The translations under genes were made by a program, and so were the position numbers. A model generated the notes under the pieces. That model searched no databases. It had not been told where the DNA came from and was given only the letters and a program-made list of their open reading frames with translations. DNA of 64,000 nucleotides, from the NCBI RefSeq assembly GCF_000003815.2, contig NC_049982.1, forward strand, positions 25,121,049-25,185,048, written 5' to 3'. This DNA is from Branchiostoma floridae. Taxonomy: Eukaryota; Chordata; Leptocardii; Amphioxiformes; Branchiostomatidae. Shown here one piece after another: positions 34,481 to 47,602 of the stretch (its first letter is position 1; each line of letters opens with the position of its first letter).

Positions 34481-35392
34481 CCTCTTGATATAGCCACAGA
34501 GCACTGGGAGGATCTCGCAAATGGCTCTGAGAATTGAACATTACAACAGACCTGAGTCAGCTTACAGATGTGTGCTTCCCATCGTTAGGACTGTAGTATT
34601 GATGTCAATTAAGATTTTACCAAGGTCTGTATTGATTGAATGAGTTCATGTAGTAACATTATTCTTTATTCATGGATAAAAGAAGGATACATGTATCCCA
34701 GGTCACGTAGGTCATTACTTAACGAACATGCAGGGGACATTAACAGACTGACACCGGACGTTACATTAATACTATTGCAGTGTTCAGTATTACCATGAAA
34801 TTATTATATTGCACAGCCGTCTCAATTCTGTTAAAATTACAATATTTTGTTTTTCAGTTATCAAAATTATTGCCATAAACGATAATTTGCACAACTTTGA
34901 AAGAAAGAAAGCATGTCATAACCTACATTTCATAGAAAGAGCTAGTGGGTTTCTACAACAGCGTGTCTGCCTTCCAGTGTGGCTCATAGCGTGTTCAGTA
35001 TAGCATAAGACGACACCATTGTTACACAACTAACGTCCCTAAAAAGACTCTTTGGTGGTTTAGCCTTTAACAACTTTATTAAACAATGTTCTAAGTCTGT
35101 TCTTGTTGTCTGGTGTGACAAGTCCCCTGGACACGATCTCAAAGCAGGTTAGAGTGGCTGAAATACCTGCAGTTCTCAAGTCTGTCACTAGGGCACTGTA
35201 CTTATTGACAATGATGGTCCATAAAGAAAATATTTAAATATTTTCCTGAAATAAATGCAAGAGCTCTGATTGGCATTTAGAAGTTTGAGACCTTTTACAC
35301 TGCTTCTGGAGAATTATCAAGGCCAATCTGAACTGTAATATGATGCATTTTTATGCTGATATTCAGATGCCAATTATTCCTTTGTGCAGTTG

Positions 35393-35775
35393 CCAGTCAC
35401 ACCATGTCTATTTGTTGTTTCTCGGATTTTTTCAGAAAAAAATTGGGTCGGTCAATTAAAAAATAAATCAAAAATAAACTGTACAAAAAGTTGGGGGTAG
35501 GAGAGATCGGACAGGAAAACCTAAACTTTCAACATTTAGGGGGTCCCTGGTAGCAAGGTCCAAAGTTTGAAGGAAAATGATAAATGTACTGTCCAAAATA
35601 GGCACATACAGCTACTGGAAGTTGAGGCCCATAGTTAATTTGAGAAAGGAGAGGCAGTGAAATTTTGTCAACATGAGCTGTGGCCATTAATTTGAAAACA
35701 TTTTTTTTTAAATCAAATCAGCAAAAAATAGGGTCGGGAAATCCGAGAAACAACAAATAAAATTGGTGTGGCCTT
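35393..35775. mobile_element. MITE with TTTGTTGTTTCTCGGAT termini
   Basis: The left arm (CACACCATGTCTATTTGTTG ...) at about 35398-35430 is matched in inverse orientation by 35739-35773. The inner 23 bases ending CTCGGATTT are identical. The interior is non-coding and rich in GGGTCGG and A/T runs. Confidence 0.75.
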
Positions 35776-36112
35776 ACTATAACTCAAGTAAATCAATTCA
35801 CAAGGTTTATTTCGTCAGATACATCTCCAAGGTGAATATGGAGTGTTGCAGTGGTTTTACAGTACAGTAAGGTAAACCCTTGCAGACAGAAACACAGACT
35901 AGCGACTAGGCATGGGTGCTACAGACGAACAAAACAGTTGCAGTGATGTCATGAACTGTCACTGTTCTCACCGTGTCGCCCCTCTACACATGTAGCACTT
36001 CTTGATAAATGTGTTCAATGTTCAAGATCAGTTCTTTGTTCTATTTGTGCATTTTCGTATTGATGCGTCTTCATCCCAAGTCGCCACCAACAAATCATCA
36101 TACATTAACATA

Positions 36113-36632
36113 CTTTATCCCATCCTCACACTCAGGGTTGACATCGCGGCAAAGCCTAACAATATCACCCCTGACAATTCAGCCAGGGTATTTGGGGCGT
36201 GGCTTCTAACCAACTGGCTTTTTGTTGTCGAAAGCTCGGAAAGGCACCATATAAGGCGACTCATTAATATTCAAGAGCAAGATAACAGTACCGGCGTAAC
36301 GTTCTTTCAGCGTCCAGACGTCTTTATCAGGTACCAAATTCAACATTTGTCGGTTCTGTGGGTATAGGGTAACCACGGCATCACCGTATACATGTACCGA
36401 CCTAGCATACGAAAAAAAAAACATTACCATCACGCAAAGATACAGATCTTTGTACGCCCCGCGCCGTACGCTGTTTGTTCGAAACTTGCAATCCGGTCGC
36501 TGATTGGCCCGCGACAAATCAGGCAAGCTCATTAATATTCACAAGCAGGGCGCCCCAAATACCCTGGCTGAATTGTCAGGGGTGATATCGTTAGGCTTTG
36601 CCGCGATGTCAACCCTGAGTGTGACTTTATCC
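36113..36632. mobile_element. Foldback element of about 0.5 kb
   Basis: A 72-base arm at 36128-36199 is the reverse complement of 36551-36622 with about one mismatch (ends CACTCAGGGTTGACATCGCG and GGGTATTTGGGGCG). ACTTTATCC occurs just outside both ends and may be a target-site duplication, although six extra bases separate it from the left arm. The interior is non-coding. Confidence 0.82.
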
Positions 36633-36639
36633 ATGCATA

Positions 36640-39612
36640 GTATTACATTAGCAATGGGGTATGCATTTAGAAGACCGAACAAAAATTTTCCAAGGTTTTG
36701 AGTTCATGGTGAAGCCATTACCACAAATTCAAAACTACCACAAACATCTCTGCATTCACAGTACAGTATTCTGCATGAAATCAAATAAGTAGGATAGAAA
36801 TATTAGAATGTCCAGAGTGAGAATAGTGTGGATACCAGGATACATAATTTACTCAATTTCACACCCAATGAATACAGAGCATTTTCCCAGGCAACTAAAA
36901 TGAGAATACATGTTGCGCGAACTAGGCAACACTTAAGAAATAACATGCAATCAACATATTTCACACAGTGCAACGGACATAAAGAATCACAGAAACAAAA
37001 CGTTTGGCTATACAAAGTCTTTATTTGCCATTCGCAACAAATTCCACATTTTTATATACTCCCATTTTTAATGCTTGGCAAGAGAGAAGTTCTCCGTACT
37101 TGGTGCTCACACATCACTACTTCTGCATCTCCTCTTTTACTCAGTTGACAATACTAGTAATCCTTTCCGTAACACGTTCTTTCGAAAGCCTGGACTGTTG
37201 CACCGCTTTTCATGTAACAAAGCAGGCTACGCCCGAAGGTGTTGCCAAAAAACTGTCAACAGCATTTCACTCAAAAAAAAAAGCAAACAGCACAGAGCAT
37301 GTGACAGAAAGTTGTTAAAATGTTTTTTTCATAATATGAGAATTGACAATCATTTTGTGAAATGTACATTGTGAAATTTTGTTGTCTGACGAAGTTGCAA
37401 TGAAATTTATTAGTCATTGCTATAGACAAATGCACCAGGCAAAAGCTATACCTAACCAAAACTTTTGTACTCCTTTATTATACTCAAGTATAATTCTGTG
37501 CAATGAAGTACTCTGTTTTTAAAGATCTAACACTAGTGGTCCTTCTTTTCATGAAGAAGTCTTGGCAACTTCCCTAAAAGAATGTAGACAGAGCAAAAAC
37601 ACACATGCTTCTCAATCGGTTGGTCCACAATGTGTGTTAAATGAAAAGCGATGCAAAGCCCAAATTCGTGGATACACCTCCATTGCTTATCATCTCTTAG
37701 CAAACAAAAATCACGCTGCTAACCAACCTAGTCCTGATCATTTCCTCACACAAATGCAGCCCTAGTACCAAAATCCAGATCATACTTCATACAAAAAAAT
37801 TCATCATTACTCCTGTTTCAAAACAAAAATCAATCAGTTGTCCCATTTTTAGTTCATAGTGGCATTCAGGACTTGGAAGTAGTGTCTGAACCCCATAACT
37901 AGCTGCCAGTCATTTTTGTGTGACACCAAAAACACTGGTGAGATGCCGATGTTTTGAACATTGGTGAGATACTGATGTTTTGAACATTGGTGAGATACCA
38001 ACGATTTGAACATTGGTGAGATACCGATATTGTGAACACTGGTGAGATACTTATGTTTGAACACTGGTGAGATACCAAATATGTTTTGAGTTGATACAGA
38101 CAAAACTGTACCAGTCTTATTTCCAAGGATTTCTGAATACTGAATTTTAAAAGGACCGAAAAATATGTGTTTGTGTATTATGCATACATGAGGTCCAAAA
38201 GAATTTACATGTAGGGTAACTGAAAACTACCCAAATGAGAGGCAGCTTTGAAGCATAGGGAATTTCCAACCTTTTTACAGATTTTATACAGATATTCAGC
38301 CAATCCACAACACCAGCTCAATCTAAATCCAGCTGTCACTTCAACCCTGTTTTTATGACCAGTTTAGACTATAATAACTGGTTACAGAATGACAAGACTT
38401 CATTTTGATTAGTACTTTCTGGCATTCAATTTCGATGCAGTTGAAGACAAGGAGAGCTGTCGTTTACGCCCTGGTAGAATTCCCCCACATTTCAGGAATG
38501 GTAACAAGTCTTTGTCACATTCTTGAGTCCCATGGCGACGAATGAAAAATAAGGATGTTCGGTTCTGCCCCGAAGGCGTCGCCAAAAATAAACAAACTCA
38601 AACCTTTCACTATGCATGCCTTTGGCACAGTACGTAATGTACAAGGTTTCATATGCATACTTAACCAAAGGTACAGCACTTTTATGTAAAATCTATAAAA
38701 GAAAAAGAAGAACGGAAAAAAAATTCTTGCACTCTCTCTCCTTGCATCAACAGTGCAGCATCAAAAGTAAAATTGATTCATAATAAATTTTTACCCTCTC
38801 CAACCAACTCTATTCAAAATCACCGTCTCCACAAAAATATTGCAGCTTTTTTTTGAAAATAAACTTTTTTGTATATTCTCTGCCAAGCTTTACATAAATT
38901 CAGTAGTACACAATACACATATGAGCTATATCATTACTCAGAGGTCCAATCCATAGAATTCACTTAAACCACAACCCTGGCACAACCACTGCCTCTTGAC
39001 AAAGTTTGTGCAATTAGGAGGAAGAAACCTACATTGGTCCTAAAACAAACTGCTGTTTTCAGTTCCTTGTTTTTGGTTTATTTCATAGCAGCAACTCTTA
39101 ACGGCTTTTTTTACGAGCCACGTTACCATCAAGGAATGTTAAACAAGAATGGCAGCCCAGTGACAGATTTTTCAACTTGAATGCATAATGTTTAAGCAAA
39201 AAGGTATCTTTTTACATCTTCAAGTTCTTGATGATCTTGGTTCTTCTTCATGCAAAATATCTCCAACTTAAAATTGTTGGTGGATACAAAGCAGAGTGCA
39301 ATGACGCCAAGAAATGTTACATATACACTTGATACAGTCACACATATACTTGGGTAGCTAAAACGCTACTGAAAAAATGCCATGAATGTGCTTTTGTTAA
39401 GGTTTGGGTTAAGACTATATCTTATTCTGAACAATGGACACAATGATCACATTGTGAACAATACCCTGTCATAAAATCAAAATCTTTTTTTCTCATATTA
39501 TCTCCAGGACAGTCCACTTCAAAAGACAGGGGTGCAAGGGTTGGTGGTTTAAGTGAAAGGCAATTCTCTGCACATGTAACAAAGTGGAAAGGTTTTTAGT
39601 TACTCTCGGCGC
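36640..39612 (-). other. Probable 3' UTR and downstream region of PAIP2
   Basis: About 3 kb of AT-rich sequence without exons. Minus-strand AATAAA signals occur, for example at about 37020-37025, which would give a long 3' UTR containing the 28-base tandem repeat. The extent is inferred. Confidence 0.4.
37931..38078. repeat. Tandem repeat, about 28-base unit, five to six copies
   Basis: Units of the form CACTGGTGAGATACCGATGT plus TTTGAA, diverged. It lies downstream of the PAIP2 stop codon, possibly in its long 3' UTR. It is open in more than one minus-strand frame only because of the repeat. Confidence 0.85.
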
Positions 39613-42430
39613 CTAGCTACGCATCTTCGGAACGAACTCTGGTGCGTTTGGGTTCAGGGTGCTCGTTGCAACCTGGAAAAAAGAAAAAGAGTTCAATACA
39701 AAACAGTTTTACTTACCTTACAAGTACAAGACTTAGTAATCATTGAAAAGATACCACACGAAGTAGTGGAGTTTGCCCAAGTCTTGCTAACTATACGTAG
39801 TGCCATGTATAATAATTTCATACATATTCACTACGTAGAAAGACTGCTGCAACGAGTCTGGGTGACAATTCAATTATGCACTACCTACAGTTGAACACAT
39901 ATCATACAAATTAGCATCTATGTAAATGAGCTCATTATTATGCATGAATCTTTGTCTCTCTGGCATGCTTTTATGATAAGGGGCCTGGTACGCCAAAAAG
40001 GCCGGGCAAGAACACTGCATACAATACAAGTAACATTACGAACCTCTGGTTTTGGCTGCTGTGCCTCTGCCAGTTGCAGGTTCTCCATCTGTAAGCACAC
40101 TCCATTGACAGGGGGGTGCACACCGTTCACTGCCACACAGGGCTGGGAAACACTGCCACTGAAAAATGGTACACAACTTTCAGCCACAGGGCAACTGTTC
40201 GCTTTTTTTAAACTGTGCAACTTTGGAATCAAGGTACAATATACAATACACCAACATTCAACAGTTCCTACAATGCCAGAACAGTATTTAAACATCAGCA
40301 TTTCCGGGGCTCGAAATAGCCATCATACACATCTAAATATCGCTTAGAAGCTAAAAATTTCCTTGTCAAGAATTGTCAGTCATTAACAACCATTCCATCT
40401 GAAATATTTTTTTAAATGAAGGTCGGATCAATAATAGCAAATTCATAATCAATCTAAACATGTTTTTCAGTCCCATTTATTATTTTTCAGATCAGGCTCT
40501 TTTGGAGTACAAACTCTAAGTAATAAATGAACAATACCTACTAACTATTCAACAGTAAGCTATCTTACCCTGGGTACCGGTACTGAGGGAGTGGTGCCTG
40601 TAACTGTTAAACAGTAAGTTATCTTACCCTGGGTACCGGTACTGAGGGAGTGGTGCCTGCTGTTGTTGCTACAGTACTAACTGTTTAACAGTAAGTTATC
40701 TTACCCTGGGTACCGGTACTGAGGGAGTGGTGCCTGCTGTTGTTGTTACAGTACTAACTGTTAAACAGTAAGCTATCTTACCCTGGGTACCGGTACTGAG
40801 GGAGTGGTGCCTGCTGTTGTTGCTACAGTACTAAGTGTTAAACAGTAAGCTATCTTACCCTGGGTACCGGTACTGAGGGAGTGGTGCCTGCTGTTGTTGC
40901 TACAGTACTAAGTGTTAAACAGTAAGCTATCTTACCCTGGGTACCGGTACTGAGGGAGTGGTGCCTGCTGTTGTTGCTACAGTACTAACTGTTAAACAGT
41001 AAGCTATCTTACCCTGGGTACCGGTACTGAGGGAGTGGTGCCTGCTGTTGTTGCTACAGTACTAAGTGTTAAACAGTAAGTTATCTTACCCTGGGTACCG
41101 GTACTGAGGCAGTGGTGCCTGCTGTTGTTGCTGCTGCTGCTGCGGTGCCTGCTGCTCGTCCTGCCAGCCTGGACAGATTCTGGCCTCCTCTTCATGCATC
41201 ATCTCCTGGAAACACTGCTCCAAGAAGTCCTCCTCCCACAATTCCTGCAGAACCTGACAAACAAACCATGGGGGGTAAGATTAAACAGGGCTCTCAATTC
41301 ATTTTAGGGAATAGGTGTACAAAATACTTTTGGTACACAGAACAAAGAAAATGAATGCACAGAACGTACTCGACAGTTTCCAGCTTTGAAAAACTGCTAT
41401 AAACCCAAATTTTAAGCAAATTTCAAAGTTCTAATTTCAAATTTTTGTCAGACATACAAAGAATATGCTGTAAGAATAGTACCTTACATCAGAGGCAACA
41501 ATTGGATGCACTGCTCCAAATTTTGCAAATAGGTTTTTGCTGACTTTCCACTTAAACAAGTTAAAGACATTATGTTCAATCTACACCTACATTTTTAAAA
41601 AATGTGCACATGCACATCTATCTAAAAATGAATTTTTCTTCTAATATGGTACATGAAACTTTCCATAAGTCCTCAAATTGGGAACAGGTTTTCTGCACGT
41701 TAAAAATCTGCGCGCGCGTTAAAAAATAAAGTTCTTCAGAAAATGTGCCAGGTGAAATTCCTAGGCAGAAAAATGTGGTCCCATTATATAATTTTCCATC
41801 TGTTAGCTGAATTTTTTATTTGAAAAGCCCCTGATTTTCAGGTCCCTTGGGAATAGGTTAATTTGAATATCCAGAATATTTCAAAATCACGTCAATTTGA
41901 CACATACACAAGGAAAAATTACCTGTATGAGTCTTTGTGTTGTAAGATATAACAACTTGAGGCTTTTCTCCATTCTATAAGCTTCATTTCATCTTTTCTC
42001 AAGCATATTGTTTTACATGCAAATTTCAACCTTTGTTGCGCGTTAAAACTTAAAAATGAAATATCACTTTACAACTCCTGGAATATTTACAGGATGGGAT
42101 ATTCTACTCTAGAATGCAACAATATGATACTTAATTTCATTTCGTGTCATCTTTTTTAAGCTTTTAAGTTTAAAACTGTTTTGATTCCCCTGGGAATCAG
42201 CTAATTTGCGTATTTTACCGCGCAGATTTTTAACGCGCAAGTTTTAACGCGAAAAATTTTACCGCGCACAAAACCCCAACCCCTAAAATCTTGCTATGTC
42301 TTACCTGTCTATCATAGTCCTCCTCATTTTCCATCCATAGGAAGTCCTCAAACCCTTGTTCCTGCTCGGGAACCTCCTCTCTGGCCTGTGTTTCTACTGG
42401 TCCTCTCATGTCGATGAGTTGTCTGCACAT
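39613..42430 (-). CDS. PAIP2: Poly(A)-binding protein-interacting protein 2
   Basis: Four coding exons: 42430-42305, 41253-41090, 40158-40044 and 39672-39613, in agreeing phases, giving 154 aa (vertebrate PAIP2 is about 127). DFLWMENEEDYDRQ and ELWEEDFLEQCFQEMMHEEE form the acidic PAM1 region. A Gln-rich insert (APQQQQQQQQQAP) follows. The C terminus STLNPNAPEFVPKM is a textbook PAM2 motif that binds the MLLE domain of poly(A)-binding protein. The protein represses translation by displacing PABP from poly(A) and eIF4G in the cytosol. An in-frame TGA just before the chosen ATG, and an acceptor at about 42451, show that the 5' UTR is split by an intron. The third exon is poorly conserved. The end of exon 2, with its splice donor, is tandemly amplified (40547-41110). 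Confidence 0.93.
40547..41110. repeat. Tandem repeat of PAIP2 exon end plus splice donor
   Basis: Eight occurrences of CTTACCCTGGGTACCGGTACTGAGG begin near 40564, 40623, 40701, 40779, 40855, 40931, 41009 and 41086. The period is 76-78 bases except for a shorter first unit. The highest-numbered occurrence is the genuine donor end of PAIP2 exon 41253-41090; each other copy repeats the exon's last bases, CAGG|GTAAGATA and about 35 bases of intron. Near-identity of the units implies recent expansion. Confidence 0.92.
41690..42245. mobile_element. Possible inverted-repeat element in PAIP2 intron
   Basis: GCACGTTAAAAATCTGCGCGC at about 41695-41716 is the inverse of CGCGCAGATTTTTAACGCGC at about 42219-42238. 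CGCG and TTAAAA words recur between and after them. The interior is AT-rich and non-coding. Borders are uncertain. Confidence 0.5.
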
Positions 42431-42451
42431 GTACGTCACTCAACACAATCC

Positions 42452-45400
42452 TGAAAAACATCATCAAATAGGCTTGCCATGAGTGGGCTGACATGTGTGC
42501 ATGTACTTCAATATACTTCAACATACACGACGTAGAATTGTAGATATGTATATTCTGTGCATGTCTTTTCTTCCATATGTTATCACCATCTTAACGATGA
42601 AAACATATGCAAGAACTGCAAATTCTAAGTGTAGAGATCTCTGTCCATAGAATTTCTGAAATTTGACAGATAGTGATTAGGATCTGTTTGCACCATTGGC
42701 ATATCTACCAGAAGAGCGTCTGATTAGAGAAAAAAATTGTTCCAAGATAACCCCTAAAACACATGTACAATGTACGGCTTCTTTTTACAGCATCCACAAA
42801 AAAGAATGGTGAATTTCCCATTAGTAAGCAAGCATTAAGAATGATGAAAGTTGTCCAGGGGGTAAATATGATGTGCCTTCTTTGTGTGCTGCGCATAAGA
42901 CATTTTATTATATGTATGTGTAATCATGGGAAGATGTGCACATGTTTCTACATTCTGCATATTACCCACATCATATTCTTTTGTCATGAAAAGCTACAAT
43001 GCCTAAAAATATCACCACAAAAAGACAGTGAATCACCATTATAAACTTGCCTAAGGCAGTATGGCCCTTCAAAAAGTCTTCGCATTCATTTATTTGAAAA
43101 CCATTGTGACTAGAGTGGTGCCTCCTGCGTCATGTAAGGAACAACCATATGGTGTCCATTGTATAACTTAATGTCCCATTTAGACATCAAGTCTAGTTCT
43201 TCTAGTAGTTTCAGTTCCATCCGGATAGTACTTCGCTCCAGGGTACCGGTTGTACCCATCCTGAAATCATTTTTCGTCCCCTTGGTTTTGAATCCTATTT
43301 AGCAATGAATTCAAAGGCCCACGATGTTCCTAGGGTGTTCTAAAATGTTGATATATCACCCTCTGAAACGCTTTTCCTGCATTTTTAGGTACAAATTTTG
43401 CTGGCAGACTAAGCTGTTCAACAGCATCTATTTTGGTGAAAAATTACACAAGGGTTTCAGTTTTTTTTCTATATCTTTACATAAATTATACATGTCAATT
43501 TTTGTCCGTCACAGAGGACGGTAAGGGGATTTTTTTTCGTCCCCAGTTGCAAAATTCAACAAAAGGACGGGCGCTGGACTTTTCAGATGGTACCCAGGCT
43601 AGTTCTTTGTTCAACAGGTTTGTAAAATTTGGCTCAGTTGACATTTATCTCATTCTGCCCTACTTTCTATTCACCATTTGCATTGCTTTGGTCTTTAGGC
43701 ATCCTTTATGTATTTCAAGCTATTCTTTTCAGATTGACATTTACACAAGTCTTAAACTTTAAAGGTAAAGGCGGTCACATCTTTATCAGGCATTCCGCAT
43801 GACTTGGTAGGCTTCATAGCAGCCACTGGCATTTCTAATCTTCAAATTGCTCTATTTTCATCCTTCCTTGAGCACAGGACCCGTTTTATGTCCCTCCCAA
43901 ATTTTTGTGGAAATATGACCAATCTCCATCTTGGTTGGCTACAGCATCCGGTCTTCCTTGGTTGGTCACCAATCCAAGAACTGACTGGACTACGCTTTGC
44001 TTAACTTCAGAGATCGAGGAATCGGGTTTATCCAATGCGTCACATGGCCGTAGTTTTCAGGACATGAATACAAAATGTTCCTTTCAAAGACTTTTGGTAT
44101 ACTTGAAACTTTGAGAAAACATGCCAAGACCATGAAAAATTGTCAGATCTAACTGATTTCTACCAACTTTGTTTTCCTTTCTTCCCCACTTTTACATAAT
44201 GCTGAAAGCCATTCATAATCATATTGTCTTTTTTCAAACAATTCTTTTCCACATTGACAGCTCATTTTTCATGTGCCTCTTGAGGATTTCTTTCATATCC
44301 CCACTTTCTTTGTTGCTTTTGCATACAATACAAATCTATGTAAATCACATACCACTGTTCTTGTTGTTAAAAACATCCGGAGTCCTTATTGTTTTCCTAA
44401 TCTTACTTGTACATTGTACTTTGCTTTTTCAAATATTATCCATATCGTTAAGAATACTAGTTGTTTTGACCAAATATCTTCATTGTATCTTGAGGTGTAC
44501 ATCGAAAAAGCATAACATTTGCCTCTGGGTAGAACAATTTTGCCATAGCTTCCATCCAACAACTATCTGACAAGTAGAGTTATGAGTTACTAATCCAATT
44601 AACTACAGCTGTCAATCAAAAGGCGAAGAAACACTTCCCAACATCCTGTAAACAAACATACATAAATTTGCAAAGCCTTGACAACAAAAAAATCTGTTTA
44701 ACTTGTGAAATTCGACAATTTCTTTGACTTTTTCATCAGAATGCCGTTTTTCCTTGCGTAAAACACAGAACAATATGTCTGAATGAAATGTTTGCAAAGC
44801 GTAAACCAATACTTGGTGTAAACAACAAAGTATGACGTGGCCACCCCCCTCCCCTCTCGTAAAAACGAGGTCAACACCTAGAAAAAACAGCATAATTACT
44901 TAACGCAACGAAGTGTGAAAACGCTGGTATTTGCCTTCTAATTTTTCTAATAGAATATCCTTATGAAAACAGCTCTGGTTCGTTCATTTTCGCCCTAGAA
45001 GCACAAGTTTGTAGAGTATCCGTGGTCAGCCGACCGCACCGAACGCCCTCGTTCCAAGGCTGTTGTGGAAAAAAACAGCCAAAACCCACACAAAAAGAAC
45101 ATCATTTCTACCAACAGAAGAGCGTTTTTCACCACTAAAAGACCATAAATACACCACTAAATCCATGTTAATGCTTGTGCCTGGAGAATATCAGACAGAG
45201 AGTGAATGTGGGCGGGGAAAATTCAGGAAATCTTCAAGATGACAGAAATTTTTCGTCGACGGACAAAAATCATGGCGGCCAGACAGCGGCCTCTTTCACA
45301 ACGTTACAGACGCTAATACCAGATATGTTCGATTTTCTAGACCGAATTTTAAACGTAAACCCCCACATTCAAGAGTACAGACAAGCTAATACTCACCGAA

Positions 45401-47500
45401 ATGTATATTTCCGTGGAATATCACTGTTTGACCGCACAATTTTGTAAAAAGTACGCCGCAGTCCACCGCAATACACAACAGCTAGCCTTTGTCTGCGCCG
45501 AGCTTGCTCTCTTCTGTTTATGTGGGACCGGATCACAAAGCTAATGGCCGCCGTCACAAAATAGTTCAAAGATTTCTCGGAAAATCTTACGCCAGAGTAG
45601 GCTTTACGACACAAATATACGAACTGATAAGAATAAATTCTCATAAATATTGATAAAGTTACAATTTGAGTCAATAATTTCACAAGAAAAGGAATATTAA
45701 GGATATTCATGTATCAATGCGCTTGCGGTTGGACTTTGGTGAAGGGGTTTCCCACCTGGTCACGTGAACAAAATAAATCTTCTTGAAGTTTGTATGAAAA
45801 CGTCACGTAACGTTAGGCGTATTCTTTATGGATAAATGGTATGAATATGTTGCGTAACGCTGAATATTGTAATTTGTGGCATTCTTATGTTAGTTATTAC
45901 GTGGAAATATAGATGCGTATCGTTTTTGAGTCATGAAACGTTGCAAGGTCTATTGAGGATTGCACAATACCAACGCCATGACCGTATATGACACCAACAT
46001 CTAGCATACGTACGATAGATATGTCATTCTTGCGATGAATGATGTTATATTCTCTTTTCTTTTAAATACACCATAAAAAAACACAATTCTTCTTTACATC
46101 TAATAAATAATCTATATGCTAATGGATGATAGTTAGGAAGTTTTTATCAAAGTCTTTCTGGACCATTCATTGACGTTACTTCTAAATCAAGATAAGGATT
46201 GATTGACAAAGGACCAATTTTACCTCAGAATATTTCAAGCAAGCAGCTTTTATCAAATTTGATGGCTCCTTGTTTTAATAAAGGAAATACGTAATGTTAT
46301 AACGTTAGACAAAATAAATCCCGACTGGCCTTTAAAATGTGTGTATTTACGTTAATGATTAATATTTTACAAAAATATGATTAACGTTACATTGTATTTG
46401 ATATATTGAAGTATGGAGGTTTGATTTACAGAAGAAAATGGCCATTGCAGTTGGAAGCATTTGTCAAGACTTTGACGAAGTGACTACCCTATTAAAACGA
46501 GACAATTAGCCTGGATGCCAGACTCTTTCCAGGGCTTACTGATGGGGCAACTGAGTCTTGCACGATAGTTTATTGACGGCATCGGGCTGAGGTCTGGAAT
46601 CTAGGCTAGTGTTAACGTTGATATATTTCTGCTTTGACATAAACGCACCGTGGTTTGTATTATATTTTCCCATGGCTCGAAATACTTTTTTTCTGCATAC
46701 CTGTACTTGTGACGGTAAGATTGTAAATTACCTGCACCAGACAAATTTTACTTGCACCACTCTGAATTTAGGAAGTATGGATGATACTAGAATTTTTCAG
46801 GAACCATTGCTATTTTTTTCTTTTATACTTGATAGGTGGTAAAAGTCGATGCAGCTTTAATATAGCAATCCACATACACCTACATCACATGACATTGACC
46901 CTTTTCATGGACCAGTGCAGTTTAGGTGCAGGTAGACACCAGAAATACCTGCACAGCTTCAATTTTACCTGCAATACTGCATATATAGGGGGTATTTCGA
47001 GCCCTAGTATATAAACAACAATGTACGTGCACCGAGTATCGTACCACCGCATCGTACAAGATAATCTTTTTATCAAACATCCACTGACTCGATGGACTAG
47101 TCCACAATCAATAATCTGTATCAGCAAGGAGGTTTATAAATATAATATATCAGGGTCTCAGCTTTTGGCTTGTTGGAATGCTACATGGTATTCAGGGTCG
47201 GTCTGTTGTCCAATAGTACAAATCCCAGGGTTCAACGAAACAATAAACAAACTCTTAAAAAAGCCGGTGCAATCATGTTTACACATATTGACGTGGACTG
47301 AAACAACAATAGGTGACCTTTTCGCGCCATTTACTTGCACGCCTTCCCGGCATGCTACTCACCATATGACCAAAGTTCAATGTTGTAAAAACACCTGCCA
47401 TTGGCTACCAGGTGTGCATTGTTCTATGCATTCACATTATACTGTGACAAATGAGAGGCAGCATATCATATTAGACTTAGCCCCAAGTTTCCCGCCTAAA
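42452..47500. other. PAIP2 5' region and intergenic DNA
   Basis: No coding exon is supported. The acceptor at about 42451 requires an upstream 5' UTR exon of PAIP2 on the minus strand. The CG-richer patch 45000-45560 is the best candidate for its promoter, but this is a guess. A 5S-derived SINE lies at 43750-44053. The rest is AT-rich with no clear structure. Confidence 0.4.
43750..44053 (-). mobile_element. 5S-rRNA-derived SINE
   Basis: Minus-strand 44053-43937 follows 5S rRNA nearly end to end: CTACGGCCATG at the start, CGATCTCTGAAGTTAAGCAA in the internal control region, CTTGGATTGGTGACC and GGATGCTGTAGCC at the end. It differs from a functional 5S gene at many positions. A non-5S body continues to about 43750 (ATGAAGCCTACCAAGTCATG, then CCGCCTTTACC). 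This is the organisation of SINE3-type elements, which use the 5S internal RNA polymerase III promoter. Confidence 0.78.
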
Positions 47501-47529
47501 CTCAAGTGTGTATGAAATTCTGGCGACAG

Positions 47530-47602
47530 AGTTTTCTTCCGGGTTGGACAATAGACCGCCAAAACGTGGGAAGCAGACAAGATCGGACTCTTCATTGAAC
47601 AG
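47530..47602 (+). promoter_or_regulatory. Candidate 5' UTR exon of the DED-NB-ARC-TPR gene
   Basis: Non-coding stretch ending ATTGAACAG|GTAAGG, a strong donor, and positioned upstream of the first coding exon on the same strand. The start of transcription is not visible. It could instead belong to another transcript. Confidence 0.35.

Larger units (their letters stand above)
33516..36112. other. Intergenic stretch with repeats
   Basis: Holds CA-rich microsatellites (33785-33830, 34360-34480) and one inverted-repeat element (35393-35775). No exon is supported. Confidence 0.5.

Noticed and set aside
37931-38078. Regular short repeats that could suggest a CRISPR array.
   Set aside because: Units are directly adjacent and diverged, with no unique spacers, in a eukaryotic locus.
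40547-41110. Possible chain of 41-base micro-exons in the PAIP2 repeat.
   Set aside because: Inclusion of one copy shifts the frame and loses the PAM2 motif; direct joining of 41090 to 40158 is already in frame.
43937-44053. A functional 5S rRNA gene.
   Set aside because: Too many differences from 5S in conserved stems, and a SINE-like body follows without the usual T-run terminator.
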